Shown piece after piece: positions 21,231 to 31,221 of a DNA stretch of 64,000 nucleotides. A program made the translations under genes and the position numbers. Location: the NCBI GenBank assembly GCA_030734395.1, contig JAUZTG010000029.1, forward strand, positions 3,224,001-3,288,000, in the 5' to 3' direction. This DNA comes from Sarocladium kiliense. Lineage: Eukaryota > Ascomycota > Sordariomycetes > Hypocreales > Sarocladiaceae. The notes beneath the pieces were generated by a model that searched no databases, had not been told where the DNA came from, and saw nothing but the letters and a program-made list of their open reading frames with translations. How positions within the stretch are numbered: the stretch's first letter is position 1; the number at the start of each line of letters is the position of its first letter.

Positions 21231-23142
21231 TCATGTCATCACCTTCGACAGCACCTTGCTGTCACTCCTCAAGCCCTCATCCGTAACACATCCCAAGCTC
21301 GCGTCGCTCACCAGGGTGGCATACTTCCTCAGAGTACCCCTCTCGTACCTCAAAGCCGGCGCCTTCCAGGCCTTCCTCCTCTTCTCCATCTCAGCCTCGG
21401 AGACCTCAAGATCAACAACCCTCTTTTCCGCATCAATGATGATGGTGTCGCCGTCCTCAACCAGGGCAATTGGGCCACCCTCAATCGCCTCAGGAACAAC
21501 GTGGCCAATGATGAAACCGTGAGATCCACCGGAGAAACGACCATCAGTCAGGAGAGCGACGTCGTTGCCAAGACCGGCGCCCATGATGGCGGAAGAGGGC
21601 TTAAGCATCTCAGGCATACCGGGGCCGCCCTTGGGGCCATCGTAGCGGATGATGACGACTGTCTTCTCGCCCTTCTTGATCTCGCCAGCCTCAAGACTGG
21701 CAATGAAGTCGTTCTCGGCGTCGTAGACGCGGGCCTTGCCCTCGAAACGGAGACCCTCCTTGCCAGTGATCTTGCCGACGCAGCCGCCGGGAGCGAGGGA
21801 ACCACGGAGGATCTGAATGTGACCGGTGGCCTTGATAGGGTTGCTGAGGGGGCGGATGATGTCCTGGTTGGGGTCGAGCTCGGGGAGCTTGTCGACGTTC
21901 TCCTTCATGGTCTTACCGGTGACAGTCATGCCGTTGCCGTCGATGAGGCCTTCCTTAAGGAGGAATTTGAGGAGACCAGGGGTGCCACCAATGGTGTGCA
22001 TGTCGGCCATGACGTACTTGCCAGAGGGCTTGAGGTCGGCAAGCAGAGGAGTGCGGTCCGAGACAGTCTGGAAGTCGTCGATGGTAAGCTTGATGCCAAC
22101 GGATTGGGCGATGGCGATCAGGTGGAGGACGGCATTGGTGCTGCCACCAAGGATGCTGACGACAACCATGGCGTTCTCGAATGCCTGGCGGGTCATGATA
22201 TCGCGGGGACGGATGTCCTCCTTCAGCAGGTTGCGGATAGCGCCACCAACCTCGAGACACTCGTGCTTCTTGCTTTCAGACTCAGCGGGACTGCTGCTGC
22301 TGCCCGGGAGGGTCATGCCGAGGGTCTCGATAGCGGTCGCCATGGTGTTGGCAGTGTACATGCCACCACAGGCGCCGCTTCCGGGGCATGCATTGCGGAT
22401 GATATCGAAGCGCTCCTCCTCGTCAATCTGGCCAGTAATGTATTGACCGTAGGCCTGGAAGGCAGAGACAATGTCGAGGGTCTGGCCGCTCTTACCGCAG
22501 CCAGGTGCAATAGAGCCACCGTAGACCATGATACTAGGACGGTTGACACGACCCATAGCCATGGCAACACCAGGCATGTTCTTGTCGCAACCGGGCAAGC
22601 TGATGTTGGCATCGTACCACTGGCCGTTCATGACAGTCTCGATACTGTCGGCGATGATCTCTCGGCTCTGCAGGGAGTAGCGCATGCCAGTGGTACCCAT
22701 GGAGATACCGTCACTGACACCAATGGTGTTGAAGCGGTATGGGATAAGACCAGCCTTTGCGACGGACTCCTTGACAAGGGTGGACAGGTCCATAAGATGC
22801 ATGTTGCAAGGGTTTCCCTCGTACCAGACGGACGAGATGCCGACCTGAGCCTTGTTCATGTCGTCCTCAGAGAGGCCGGTGGCGTACAGCATAGCCTGAG
22901 AGGCACCCTGGGACTTGGGCTGGGTGATGGTCGCAGAGATCTTGTTGAGCTTGTCATCGGCGGCGGATCGGGCAACGGTCGTGGAGAAGAGACGGCTAAT
23001 GCAGGTCAATATGTGTGCACTCTGGCGATCAACTTGTAAGCGGCGCATATTGAAAGACATACCCATGACTCCTCAAAGCAGCGCCGGCTCTGGCCAGGCT
23101 CCCGAGGGAGCGCGACCGCGATGTGAGGGTTCGTGACAACAT
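21231..23142 (-). CDS. ILV3: Dihydroxy-acid dehydratase, mitochondrial
   Basis: Two exons (intron 22996-23062) give 614 residues. The enzyme converts 2,3-dihydroxy-isovalerate and its methyl homologue to 2-keto acids, the third step of valine and isoleucine synthesis in mitochondria. The start MLSRTLTSRSRSLGSLARAG is an Arg/Ser-rich presequence. Iron-sulphur and metal-binding signatures are present: LPGCDKNMPG, ACPGSGACGGMYTANTMA, and the C-terminal LLTDGRFSGGSHGFIIGHV. Length and order match the IlvD/Edd family. The segment GSSSSPAESESKKHECLEVG carries the expected serine cluster after GMTLP. A long plus-strand ORF opposite it (20997-23039) is a codon-bias shadow. The short tandem repeat upstream may matter for control. 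Confidence 0.96.
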
Positions 23143-24019
23143 ATCGCAAGGCTGGATGTGGGATTGGAGTTTATTCGATTCGGAGTCAAGCTTGGGCCAG
23201 CGAGGCCAATGACGTCTCAATTGTGCCAAGCCAATTCAATACCAGAAGCAGAATAGTAAGGGAAGAATGCCAATCGAACTCGACGATGCGGGGGAATCGT
23301 GTATATGCGGTTTTTAGGGTATGTCCCTGTGATGCGATGCCGTGTCTGAGGGTATGTCCCTGTGACTGACTGCGTCCGAAGGGTGGCAGTTATTTTTCTC
23401 GCGGAGCCGGAGCTGACAATGGTTGCTCCCCCAAGCTGTGCTCCCCGGCAATCTCCACTGCATTACAATTGGGGGACTGTGATTGGAGGAGCGGTGGGGG
23501 GGTTCTCCGACTACGGAGAGGTGCAGCTACCCTGCAGTCGGTGGTGATGTGAATGATTGTAGACTTGTGAGGGAAAAGAACGTAACAGTAAATATGATCA
23601 GAGGCTATGGATCTATTCAGTGTTCTATATGATTTCTTCATGTTATTGTGACACTGTGACTCTTGGTGCGACATTGTGGATTTGGACTCGTGCTCCAATC
23701 GTCGATGTAACGCCTTGAAAGATGTTCATTCGAGTGACGTGACATTCAATCCCAACAATGAAAGAAGGAGTGACTTGAATGCCATGGTTATGACAAAAGT
23801 ATCTCATGTGGATATCGGGCATTTAGGCACATTGTGATTTGACCAAGTTTATGTGACTGTGCCATGGGACAAGCCATACTACTCTGGTGCACAACATCGA
23901 CACATTAATCTGAAGCCGAAGAATTTTGAGGTAACGCCACATCTTATTGATCACCAGATACCAAGGTAACTATTGCTGGACGAGACGTGGTTGGAAGAAC
24001 ACCCCAGTGGTTTCTCAGC
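23143..24019. other. Intergenic upstream of ILV3
   Basis: 877 bp between ILV3 and the HsbA gene. It holds a 17 bp direct repeat (see separate entry) and a TGACTC near 23655, the core of the Gcn4/CPC1 amino-acid-control site. No gene is seen. Confidence 0.5.
23316..23365. repeat. 17 bp direct repeat in the ILV3 upstream region
   Basis: AGGGTATGTCCCTGTGA occurs at 23316-23332 and again at 23349-23365, a 33 bp period. It lies about 175-225 bp before the ILV3 ATG. It could be a small duplication or a regulatory element. Confidence 0.7.
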
Positions 24020-24713
24020 TTAAGCACTGAAAGGGAGCTTGGGGGAATACTCCTTGATGGCATCGCCAATAGTTCCCTTGAGCGCATCCGCATCCTCCTT
24101 AGCTCCATCTGCGCAGGTGGGCACCAAGTCGATGATGCCAAAGGCAAGCTTGTCAACAACACCCTCAATGCCGCGGAGACCAGCCGCGATGGGTGCAGTG
24201 AAGGGAGTGCCGGACAAGAGGCCCTTCTTGCCGATGATAGTCTTGAGGAGGTTCTGGTGAACCTTGACGAACTGTGGAAGGGATCTGTCAGCTTCCACTG
24301 CTCAACGAAGAAACATGTTGAAAGGGGCGACTTACGCTGCGGAAGGCATCGCAGATGTCCTGCTGACCGTCCTTGGCGAAGTCCACTTTGCCAGCATTAC
24401 CAAGCATGGTAACATCCTTGGTGGCAGTGGTAACGATTTGCCCAATGTTACTGATAACTTTCTGTTACAACTCCAGATTAGCTTGCGTCACACTCAATTG
24501 AGACTGAAGACTCAAGTTAGGATGATGGCTTTAACTTACAGGAACTACCCCGAAGATCTTGACCGGGCTGCTAAGATCCGTGAGAATATCATTGGTGTCA
24601 GACGAAAGGTCGGTGATCTCTTCAATGGACTTGACAACGGTGCCGGGGGTCAACTGCGCGTTGACTGAGGCGAAAGCCGTGACGGCGGCGAAGGCGAAGG
24701 TAGTGAAGCGCAT
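24020..24713 (-). CDS. Hydrophobic surface-binding protein A (HsbA) family
   Basis: Three exons encode about 183 residues. The start MRFTTFAFAAVTAFASVNA is a signal peptide. The mature protein is helical (TPGTVVKSIEEITDLSSD, KVISNIGQIVTTATKDV, IAAGLRGIEGVVDKLAFGII) with two cysteines, in QQDICDAFR and LVPTCADG. These are the features of the HsbA/cell-wall galactomannoprotein family. Aspergillus HsbA binds hydrophobic surfaces and recruits cutinase-type enzymes to them, so a role at the hypha-surface interface is likely. A TATATAAA box lies about 110 bp upstream on the same strand. Splice sites near 24540 and 24480 and near 24300-24336 are consensus-like. Confidence 0.85.
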
Positions 24714-25271
24714 CTTGGCTGTGGAGGATAGTGAAATTGGAGTCTTGAAGTGATATGGTAGTAAAAGGATTAGAGAGCTGATGAGGAATATGTAGCTGTC
24801 TACGTGGCCATTGGCATCAACGTTTATATACCTCTCGGCCGCTCGTCAATGTGTTGATCCAACTCACTCTTCGATCACATACGATGCTTGATGACGACGT
24901 AAAGCCACATCGCTGCCTCCCTTCATTCCTCAAAAGCGGGCATTGGACAACGGATGTACTGCCACCCGTTATCCGCATGCCAAGGTAGTCATGAAGTATA
25001 TAAGGAGATCGTAGAAGCGCAGGAATGACGGGACAGCGGCACGATCCTTAGTGAGCCCAGGGCAAGCTTGTCAACGCACATCATGCCGTCCATGCATCAC
25101 AATTAGGCTTGAGCCAACTCAGACAAAAAGCCACAAGATCTCCCTCCTACGAATGAAGCAAGTGGCAACATCCCTCATTTCGGCTCATGTTCAGCCTCCA
25201 TGCCGGTAGCGGCTGGTAGACAGATCGCTCCAACAGCTTCGAAGTTGACTTGCCGGCAATGTGAGTCTGCA
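24714..25271. other. Intergenic upstream of HsbA
   Basis: 558 bp with the HsbA promoter and the 3' flank of the ClpP gene. No coding sequence is seen. Confidence 0.5.
24823..24830 (-). promoter_or_regulatory. TATA box of the HsbA gene
   Basis: TATATAAA on the minus strand, 110-117 bp before the ATG at 24713. It is a strong consensus match, in keeping with an inducible secreted-protein gene. Confidence 0.65.
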
Positions 25272-26192
25272 TTATGTCTTTGAAGTCTCCTCTGATTTCC
25301 CCTCCTTCTCTCCATCTTTTTGATCCTTGTCCGGTCTCTTCGTTAGGATCTCGTCGATCACACCAAGCTCCAGCGCCTCCTCTGCACTCAGGTACTTGTC
25401 TCGCTCCATCATATCATTGATCTCCTCCATGCTGTACCGGTCGAAGCCCTTCGCCTTGTTTAGGTGATGCTGCATGATTTCGTTCGACTGTTCCCGTATC
25501 CTTTGAATCTGATTTGCGTAGATGAGAATATCCGAAGCCTGGCCCCGAGTTCCACCCAGCGGTTGGTGTATCATGATGGAGCTATGCGCAAGCGATGCTC
25601 TCTTCCCAGCCTCGCCGCCTGCCAATAGAATTGCAGCCATGGAGGCGGCGCCGCCGACGCAGATCGTTGAGACGGGAGACTTGATGTAGGTCATTGTATC
25701 GTAAATAGCCATGCCAGAGGTGACGGATCCGCCTGGTGAGTTGATATACATGGTGATGGGCTTATCGGGGGTATCGGATTCGAGCCACAGGAGCTGCGCG
25801 ACGATCGAGGCGGACATGTAGTCGTTGATCTCACCATTCAGACAAATGATGCGTTCCTAGAACAGTCAGTGTGATTCTGCTGGGTCGCGCGAAGTTGTCG
25901 AACCTGGAGAAGCTTGGAGAAGATGTCCCCTAAAGCTCGGTCAGCTCGCACCCGATAGAGATTCGCAGTCAGTAATCCTCACATGTTTTGCGACCTGCAG
26001 ACTACGCGTTGTCAGCACGGTGAAGCTCTAACTGTTGTTTCAAAGGAAGCTCACCGAGGTCTCTTCAATGTATGGCATGGGGATGTCCATGGTCGGCGCA
26101 TTGGCTCCCGCCGAGCTCGCAAAGCCAAAGCATCTTGACTGAGGCACTGCGAGGCGCCTCAAAGAGGGCAGCGCGCGTGGTCGTAACAGCAT
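25272..26192 (-). CDS. clpP: Mitochondrial ATP-dependent Clp protease proteolytic subunit
   Basis: Four exons. Start chosen at MLLRPRALPSLRRLAVPQSR, an Arg/Leu-rich mitochondrial presequence; the longer ORF upstream lacks that character. The mature part contains the ClpP landmarks: IFSKLLQERIICLNGEIND, YINSPGGSVTSGMAIYDTM, the nucleophile serine in GGAASMAAILLAGG, the catalytic histidine in SIMIHQPLGG, and an aspartate near the end (SAEEALELGVIDEIL). It would form the tetradecameric peptidase of the mitochondrial matrix with the ClpX ATPase. The tail is a charged, Lys/Glu-rich extension. Saccharomyces lacks ClpP, but filamentous fungi keep it. It is head-to-head with the next gene, 209 bp apart. 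Small middle exons were placed by consensus. Confidence 0.92.
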
Positions 26193-26401
26193 GTCGACTG
26201 GTTCGTGAGTGTACTGGAGAGAAAGCAACAACCGGCTGGAAGCGGCTCGAGCAGCCCAGACAGCCCAGATGACGCCAACGCAGGGACGCTGTGGGGTCGC
26301 GCAGCAGGTGGACCCAGGTCCCTGCGAAATGTTCAGTGCCGCGCTGGACCAGCTTCCTTCTATCGCTTTCAGTTCTAGCAGCAAGCAACAGGCGCGCAGC
26401 C
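26193..26401. promoter_or_regulatory. Compact bidirectional promoter between ClpP and a second mitochondrial-type gene
   Basis: Only 209 bp separate the two divergent ATGs (26192 minus, 26402 plus). No canonical TATA box is visible on either strand. A TATA-less shared promoter would couple expression of the two mitochondrial-type proteins. Confidence 0.55.
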
Positions 26402-27727
26402 ATGAAGACATGCTGCCGGGCACGAAGGAGCTGGATTCCTCCACAACCATTTGATCTAATACCTCGAAGATGGAGATCTCATGACAGGGCGTCGCTGACT
26501 GAGGAAGCCCTCCTGGACAAGATTGAAGCAGGCCTAGGTGATGCGCCAGACAAGCCACGAGTCGATCCCGTCACGAAACACGTCCGAACAGCAGCTGGCG
26601 AGCTACCTATTTCTCCTCTGTTTGACCCGAAATGGATAGCGAGCCGAAGACGGAAGACAAAGGTCTACAATCCGAAACCTTCAGGACGATTTCGAAGCAA
26701 GGTCTACAATAACACATATGGTATGCTACACAGGCTGCACGACATGTGATGGAGCATCTGCTGACGAAATTCAGCTCGGGCACTCGAAACCCCCATAAGA
26801 GGTTGTCCAGCGTCGAGGTCGGTTTTGCCACGCTTCTTCCTGCAGGACTTTGAGGTTGTTGAACACCCGAAGACCGGAAAGCCTTGGTGGGCTCCTGGCC
26901 CGCTGAGCTTCTATCATCTCGACAATGACGTCGATCTGGCAGCGACGACGAAGGCAAACATGTTGAAGTCTGACCCAGACTCTCAAGCACGGGAGGACGA
27001 TCGACCGGACGATCTTGCAATACGGACGAGCGACGAGGGGTCCGCCCGAACAGACCAAGAGCCCCAAAGGATGGCAGAAGAACGTACCACTAGCGAAGAG
27101 GCCACAGCATCCGAGCAGTTGGAAACGCAGGACGCATCAGCGCAACACAGGCATCATCGTGGCATGGGCGGCCGAGCGCCAGTTGTCTCGTACGCAGTCA
27201 GCAAGAAGAGGGTCCTGAGCCAGTTCAAGCCCGGCAAAATCCCACTGTTGGCTATGCGACGCGGAATGGGGGTGGACAGCTCCATCAAATCAGCCGTGTG
27301 GAGGCCAGATATGGTGAACGTCCTCGAAAGCATGCTAAGGAAACAAGCTGTCGATGCTTTAATTCGGCGTGCAACCAGAGGGGACGGACAGAACCCGCAC
27401 ATGTTCATCGAACCGTGTGCGAGCTGGGATAAGGTGAAAGACGTAAAATTAAGAGGCTGCGTCTTATGGCTGCCAAAGAACGAAGTGAAGGGTGGTGGAT
27501 ATCCAACGCTGGACGTGGAGGCACAATACGGAGCGAAGCTGGCAGTGTATAATTTGCTCTGGCTCTTCGGTCATGAGGAAGTGGCGAGACTGAAAGAAGA
27601 GGCGCTCATGTTTCGCGATACAGAGCTTCTTGTGCTGAAGCAGTGGCCGACCTGGTCAGTGAAGAGCTTGCATATGCTCCTCTGGCGCCTACAAGGTTTT
27701 TTGGCAGAATCTCAAAGCAAAACATGA
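26402..27727 (+). CDS. Conserved fungal protein, likely mitochondrial, function unknown
   Basis: Two exons (intron 26721-26774) encode 423 residues from MKTCCRARRSWIPPQPFDLI, an Arg-rich, acid-poor start compatible with mitochondrial import. Conserved-looking blocks are RVDPVTKHVRTAAGELPISP, LETPIRGCPASRSVLPRFFL and QDFEVVEHPKTGKPWWAPGP. Later blocks are RAPVVSYAVSKKRVLSQF, SAVWRPDMVNVLESMLRKQA, and a C-terminal WSVKSLHMLLWRLQGFLAES. A low-complexity acidic insert (about residues 180-250) separates the halves. I recall similar mould proteins annotated only as hypothetical. The N-terminal order (targeting signal, short Pro-rich linker, conserved core) and the head-to-head pairing with ClpP suggest a mitochondrial gene-expression or protein-quality role; that is inference. 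An in-frame upstream Met at 26291 is less likely. Confidence 0.75.
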
Positions 27728-28158
27728 GGGCAATAAAATCACAATGATAATACCGTCTACTCGTCTGTATAGGAATTTATATTTCATCCCTGATTCAGGA
27801 GGTCGCTGAGGGAAATGGAGCGATAATTCAAGGCACATTATGCCGTGGACCCCTTCATGTTCAGCTTGGAGGTTCCCAGGTGCGCGACAAAGCGTCAGCT
27901 CCGATTAGGCTCTGTCCTGTTCAGGCCATCGCAACTGGACCAACCTCTGACCTCTAGGCTGTTGTGAAGCCGTGAATAACTTTGCAAGTGCCAGTCCGCA
28001 AATCATTCAGGAGCCTTCCGCTGTTAGATCTGCGCCGAGATCAGAGGCAACTCTCACTTCGGATTCCCGTCTCTGAACGGCTCCTACTTGCATTCCCATC
28101 AAAGCACAACGCCCCATTAGCCACGCCCGTCACCTGAAAAAGTAGCAGCACCGAAGAC
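27728..28158. other. Intergenic
   Basis: 431 bp between two plus-strand genes. Nothing recognisable. Confidence 0.5.
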
Positions 28159-29001
28159 ATGGAAGTCGCAGTCTTGGCCGGCAGCGGTGAGGCCGGCCCC
28201 GAGTTTGTCCAGTCCGAAGTATTCACCAACCTGAGCTACTATTCCGGTCGCAAAACGCCTATCTTCCTGATTCACGATGGCGGCGGAACCACCTTCACCT
28301 ACCACCTCCTCGAGAGCCAGGGACGCTTCGTGTACGCTATTGCTAATCCTCGGTGGGAATCTTGCAAGCCGTTTGAGGGAGGACTTCCAGAGATGGGCCG
28401 TATCTACACAGGCTACATTCGTGAAACTGTGAAGAAGGTTGGATTCCCTGCAAAGCGCCATAGGGATGGGAGGTTCGAGATATTTCTTGGCGGATGGAGT
28501 CTTGGAGGGCTTTTGAGTCTTGAAGTTGCGAGACAGTTGGCTCATGACCCCAGGATCAAAGTAACGGGAGTGGTGATGATCGACTCGGTGTATGATCATC
28601 TCAACACCCGCCGCGAGTTCAGCGCTGTGGGATTCCAGACAGACGAAACGGGCAAGACCAAGAACCAAATCCTCGTTCAACGTGCCATGACTGAAGCAAG
28701 GCGGATGATATCTTCCTGGGACTATCCTACTTGGGAAGGGAAATTCGCTCAAGAGCGGCCACGGACGATACTGTTGAGGGCCATGGAGAGAGTTCCCACA
28801 AAGGAAGAGGAGGGGCCAAGTTCAATAGATAGCTTTCGCGACGATCCGCAACTGGGATGGGGAGACTATATGGAGGACTTCTTGGAGGATGTGGTGGATA
28901 TCCCGGGGGATCACTTTACGCTGGCTGGGCTGCCAAATATCAGCACCACATCGGCAGCCTTGAAGAAAGCTTGTGGACGGCTTGACTCCCCAAGACGATA
29001 A
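28159..29001 (+). CDS. Free-standing polyketide/NRPS-type thioesterase (alpha/beta hydrolase)
   Basis: Intronless, 280 residues. The fold begins TPIFLIHDGGGTTFTYHLL, the thioesterase-domain opening found at the ends of polyketide and peptide synthases. The nucleophile elbow is FLGGWSLGGLLSLEVARQL (G-X-S-X-G), the acid is likely the Asp in VVMIDSVYDHLN, and the histidine is in DIPGDHFTLAGLPN. It should hydrolyse or transfer an acyl thioester. There is no synthase, ACP or tailoring gene beside it, so it may act in trans on a distant cluster or on a primary-metabolism thioester. No signal peptide is present, so it is probably cytosolic. It is convergent with alkaline phosphatase. Confidence 0.88.
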   Translation: MEVAVLAGSGEAGPEFVQSEVFTNLSYYSGRKTPIFLIHDGGGTTFTYHLLESQGRFVYAIANPRWESCKPFEGGLPEMGRIYTGYIRETVKKVGFPAKRHRDGRFEIFLGGWSLGGLLSLEVARQLAHDPRIKVTGVVMIDSVYDHLNTRREFSAVGFQTDETGKTKNQILVQRAMTEARRMISSWDYPTWEGKFAQERPRTILLRAMERVPTKEEEGPSSIDSFRDDPQLGWGDYMEDFLEDVVDIPGDHFTLAGLPNISTTSAALKKACGRLDSPRR

Positions 29002-29400
29002 TGGAACTCTCCGCCTTCCAGGCATTCAAATGCAACGGCTGACTGCGGCAACAGTCAAGGGGGCTAGTTTTGGGGATTTGAGCTGCTACAACTTGTTGGG
29101 TGGAACTCGAAGAGCGTATAGACGACAGGAGGTATACCATGTGAGATAGAAGAGGAGTTTGGAAAGTAGAAGGAAGATATTCAACATAGATAGATTGCGA
29201 CTCTCAAATCACACAGTCAGATGTAAACGTAAGCGCGGAGCAGCGACGTGAACATGAACGGGCTTGCCATGAGGACCTTGATTGGAGGATTAGTCCAACT
29301 TTTCGCTTTCGAACTTTTCTTCACGATAGAACGCAATGTTCCCAACGGCCGTGGTCTCAAAATTCACTATCTCATCACTTGCGCTATGCGAAATGTCGCC
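29002..29400. other. Intergenic between convergent genes
   Basis: 399 bp of 3' flanks of the thioesterase and alkaline phosphatase; no gene seen. Confidence 0.5.
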
Positions 29401-31122
29401 CTAGTGCGCGTGATCCCGAGCAGCCGCTTCAGCACGCCTCTTGATCGTGGAAAGCTGGTCCCTCTTCTCAACCCAGCCAACGCCATCCTTGCGCAAAGCC
29501 TTTGTTGCCTTAGCCATGCTCAAACCGAGAACCTTCTCGACATAAACGGGCAAGTTGATGTTGTTCTGGTTGCCTCCAATAGCGCGCTTCATCTCATCGT
29601 ACTTCTTACCCTTGGCATAGCCGTGCAGGACAACGTCGGCGGCAGTGTGTCCGCCAGTAGACCAGTTCACACCACCCTCCTTGGCAACTGCCTTGAGAAT
29701 AGCGAGACCCATCTGTGCGGTATCTTCCTCTTCGTAGATGGTGAGGAACTCCTGGATGTCGGCGTCGGTGTAGTTACCCAGACCGTAGAGGGGAACAAGT
29801 TCCTCCTTGAGGAAACCTGCGCGATCATCGCCGGCGTAGTTGTCCCACATAGCCATGAGGTAGTCATTGGAGTACTGAGCACGAGCAAGAACAGTAGGGT
29901 CAAAGCCATCGATGAGTGTGAGGCCACCGCACTCGTGATCAGCCGCGGACAGCATCTGAGTATCGGGGTGGTCCTCGATGTACTCTCTGATGTAGTTCAT
30001 GACCTCGTTGAACATGAGCGTCTCGTGAATATGGGCAGGAGCATCATTCGCGTGACCGGCGTGGTCGATGCGAGATGCTTCAATCATGATGAAATAGCCC
30101 TTTTTGGACCTCTTGGTCGCGGCCTCCAGTGTGTCAAGAGCAATCTTGGTAGTCTCGAGAAGTGAAGGCTCGGCCTCAGGATCACGGTCCATCTCGTACG
30201 AGATGTGGGTGAGGTTGAAGAGACCGAGGAAGGGCAACGGAACGGTTCCCTTCTCAGCAGCCTCCTTCAAGTCAGAGACATCCTCAGCATAGGTGTAGCC
30301 CTGCTCGATGGCCCATTCGATGAGGTTAACGTCATCTTCACGGGTACCACCCTCAGACTCGGGGAGATAGTGACGGCGACCGCCACCCATGAGTAGGTCA
30401 ACGAACGGACCGAAAGGGTGCGTCTTGCCAATCTGTTGGGCAGCGATCTCGTTCTCTGAGCCACGGTCTAGCACGTGTGAGCTGTATACGGCGGGTGTCG
30501 CATGAGTGATTCGGGATGTCACAACTAGACCCGTCTTGAAGCCATCAAGATACGCCGCCTCGAGAATGGAACCGACCGGCATGCCATCATCGTCAACAGA
30601 GACAGCTTTTTGGGAATGTTAGGCTATGCTCAATTGATCCTGGGTTGTGGTAGTGCTTACCGCCATTGTATGTCTTGACACCACAGGCGAAGGCAGTTCC
30701 TGAGGCCGAGGAGTCTGTGACAAGATTGTCTGAAGCCTGGGTTCGAACGGTACCGAGAACCTGCGGATTATCTTAGCAACCACATTCGCTTTAATCAAGA
30801 TACGTGAGTTCTCACCATGTTATCGACGCCAATCTTGGCCGTGTTCGGTCTCTCGACGCTACCCTCGCCGTTCATAACGCTTTGGTAGTCGCGAGCCATT
30901 ACCTGTGAGGCGATTCCATATCCTGCATGATACATCCACAGTCAGCATCGGGTCCGGCCGTCTCACAGAGCTATTGTGGTATTCAAGTAAGATGTTGGAC
31001 TCACCGTCGGGAACGACGTAAATGAAATTCTTTGCCTTCGGGTGATGGGGGCCAGCAGCATTGGCTGTGTCCGTGAGGACAGCAGCAGCCGTGGCCGCGA
31101 TGGAGAGGGCGTTGACACGCAT
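29401..31122 (-). CDS. Alkaline phosphatase, secreted or vacuolar
   Basis: Start chosen at MRVNALSIAATAAAVLTDTA, a signal peptide; an upstream Met at 31149 only adds nine residues. Four exons can be followed: KNFIYVVPDG joins GYGIASQVMARDYQS, then VLGTVRTQASDNLVTDSSAS carries the phosphorylated serine, then CGVKTYNG joins AVSVDDDGMPVGS. Metal-binding sites are seen in FIMIEASRIDHAGHAND, LSAADHECGGLTL and NWSTGGHTAADVV. This is the classical PF00245 phosphatase with two zinc and one magnesium ion. It releases phosphate from monoesters. There is no obvious C-terminal anchor, which favours secretion or vacuolar lumen. It is divergent from a 5'-nucleotidase 2.4 kb away, so both may serve phosphate acquisition. 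Confidence 0.95.
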
Positions 31123-31214
31123 AACGAAACGAACAGGCCTGGAGAACAAACTGTGGAAAGCCTCACTCTACAGTGCACAGAAAGACTACGAAAGCAAAGC
31201 GAGGAGCTGGATAC

Positions 31215-31221
31215 TCTTATA
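31215..31221 (-). promoter_or_regulatory. TATA box of the alkaline phosphatase gene
   Basis: TATAAGA on the minus strand, 93-99 bp before the ATG at 31122. Confidence 0.5.

Noticed and set aside
20997..23039. 680-codon plus-strand open frame
   Set aside because: It is exactly antisense to ILV3, whose motifs and splicing are unambiguous. The Val/Leu/Asp/Gly-biased product has no domain; it arises from codon bias.
25272..27727. Both divergent products end in Ser-Lys-Thr, resembling a peroxisomal PTS1
   Set aside because: SKT is not a good PTS1 and both proteins have mitochondrial-type N-termini; probably coincidence.
29248..30165. 305-codon plus-strand ORF
   Set aside because: Antisense to alkaline phosphatase; the minus-strand product has all catalytic motifs.
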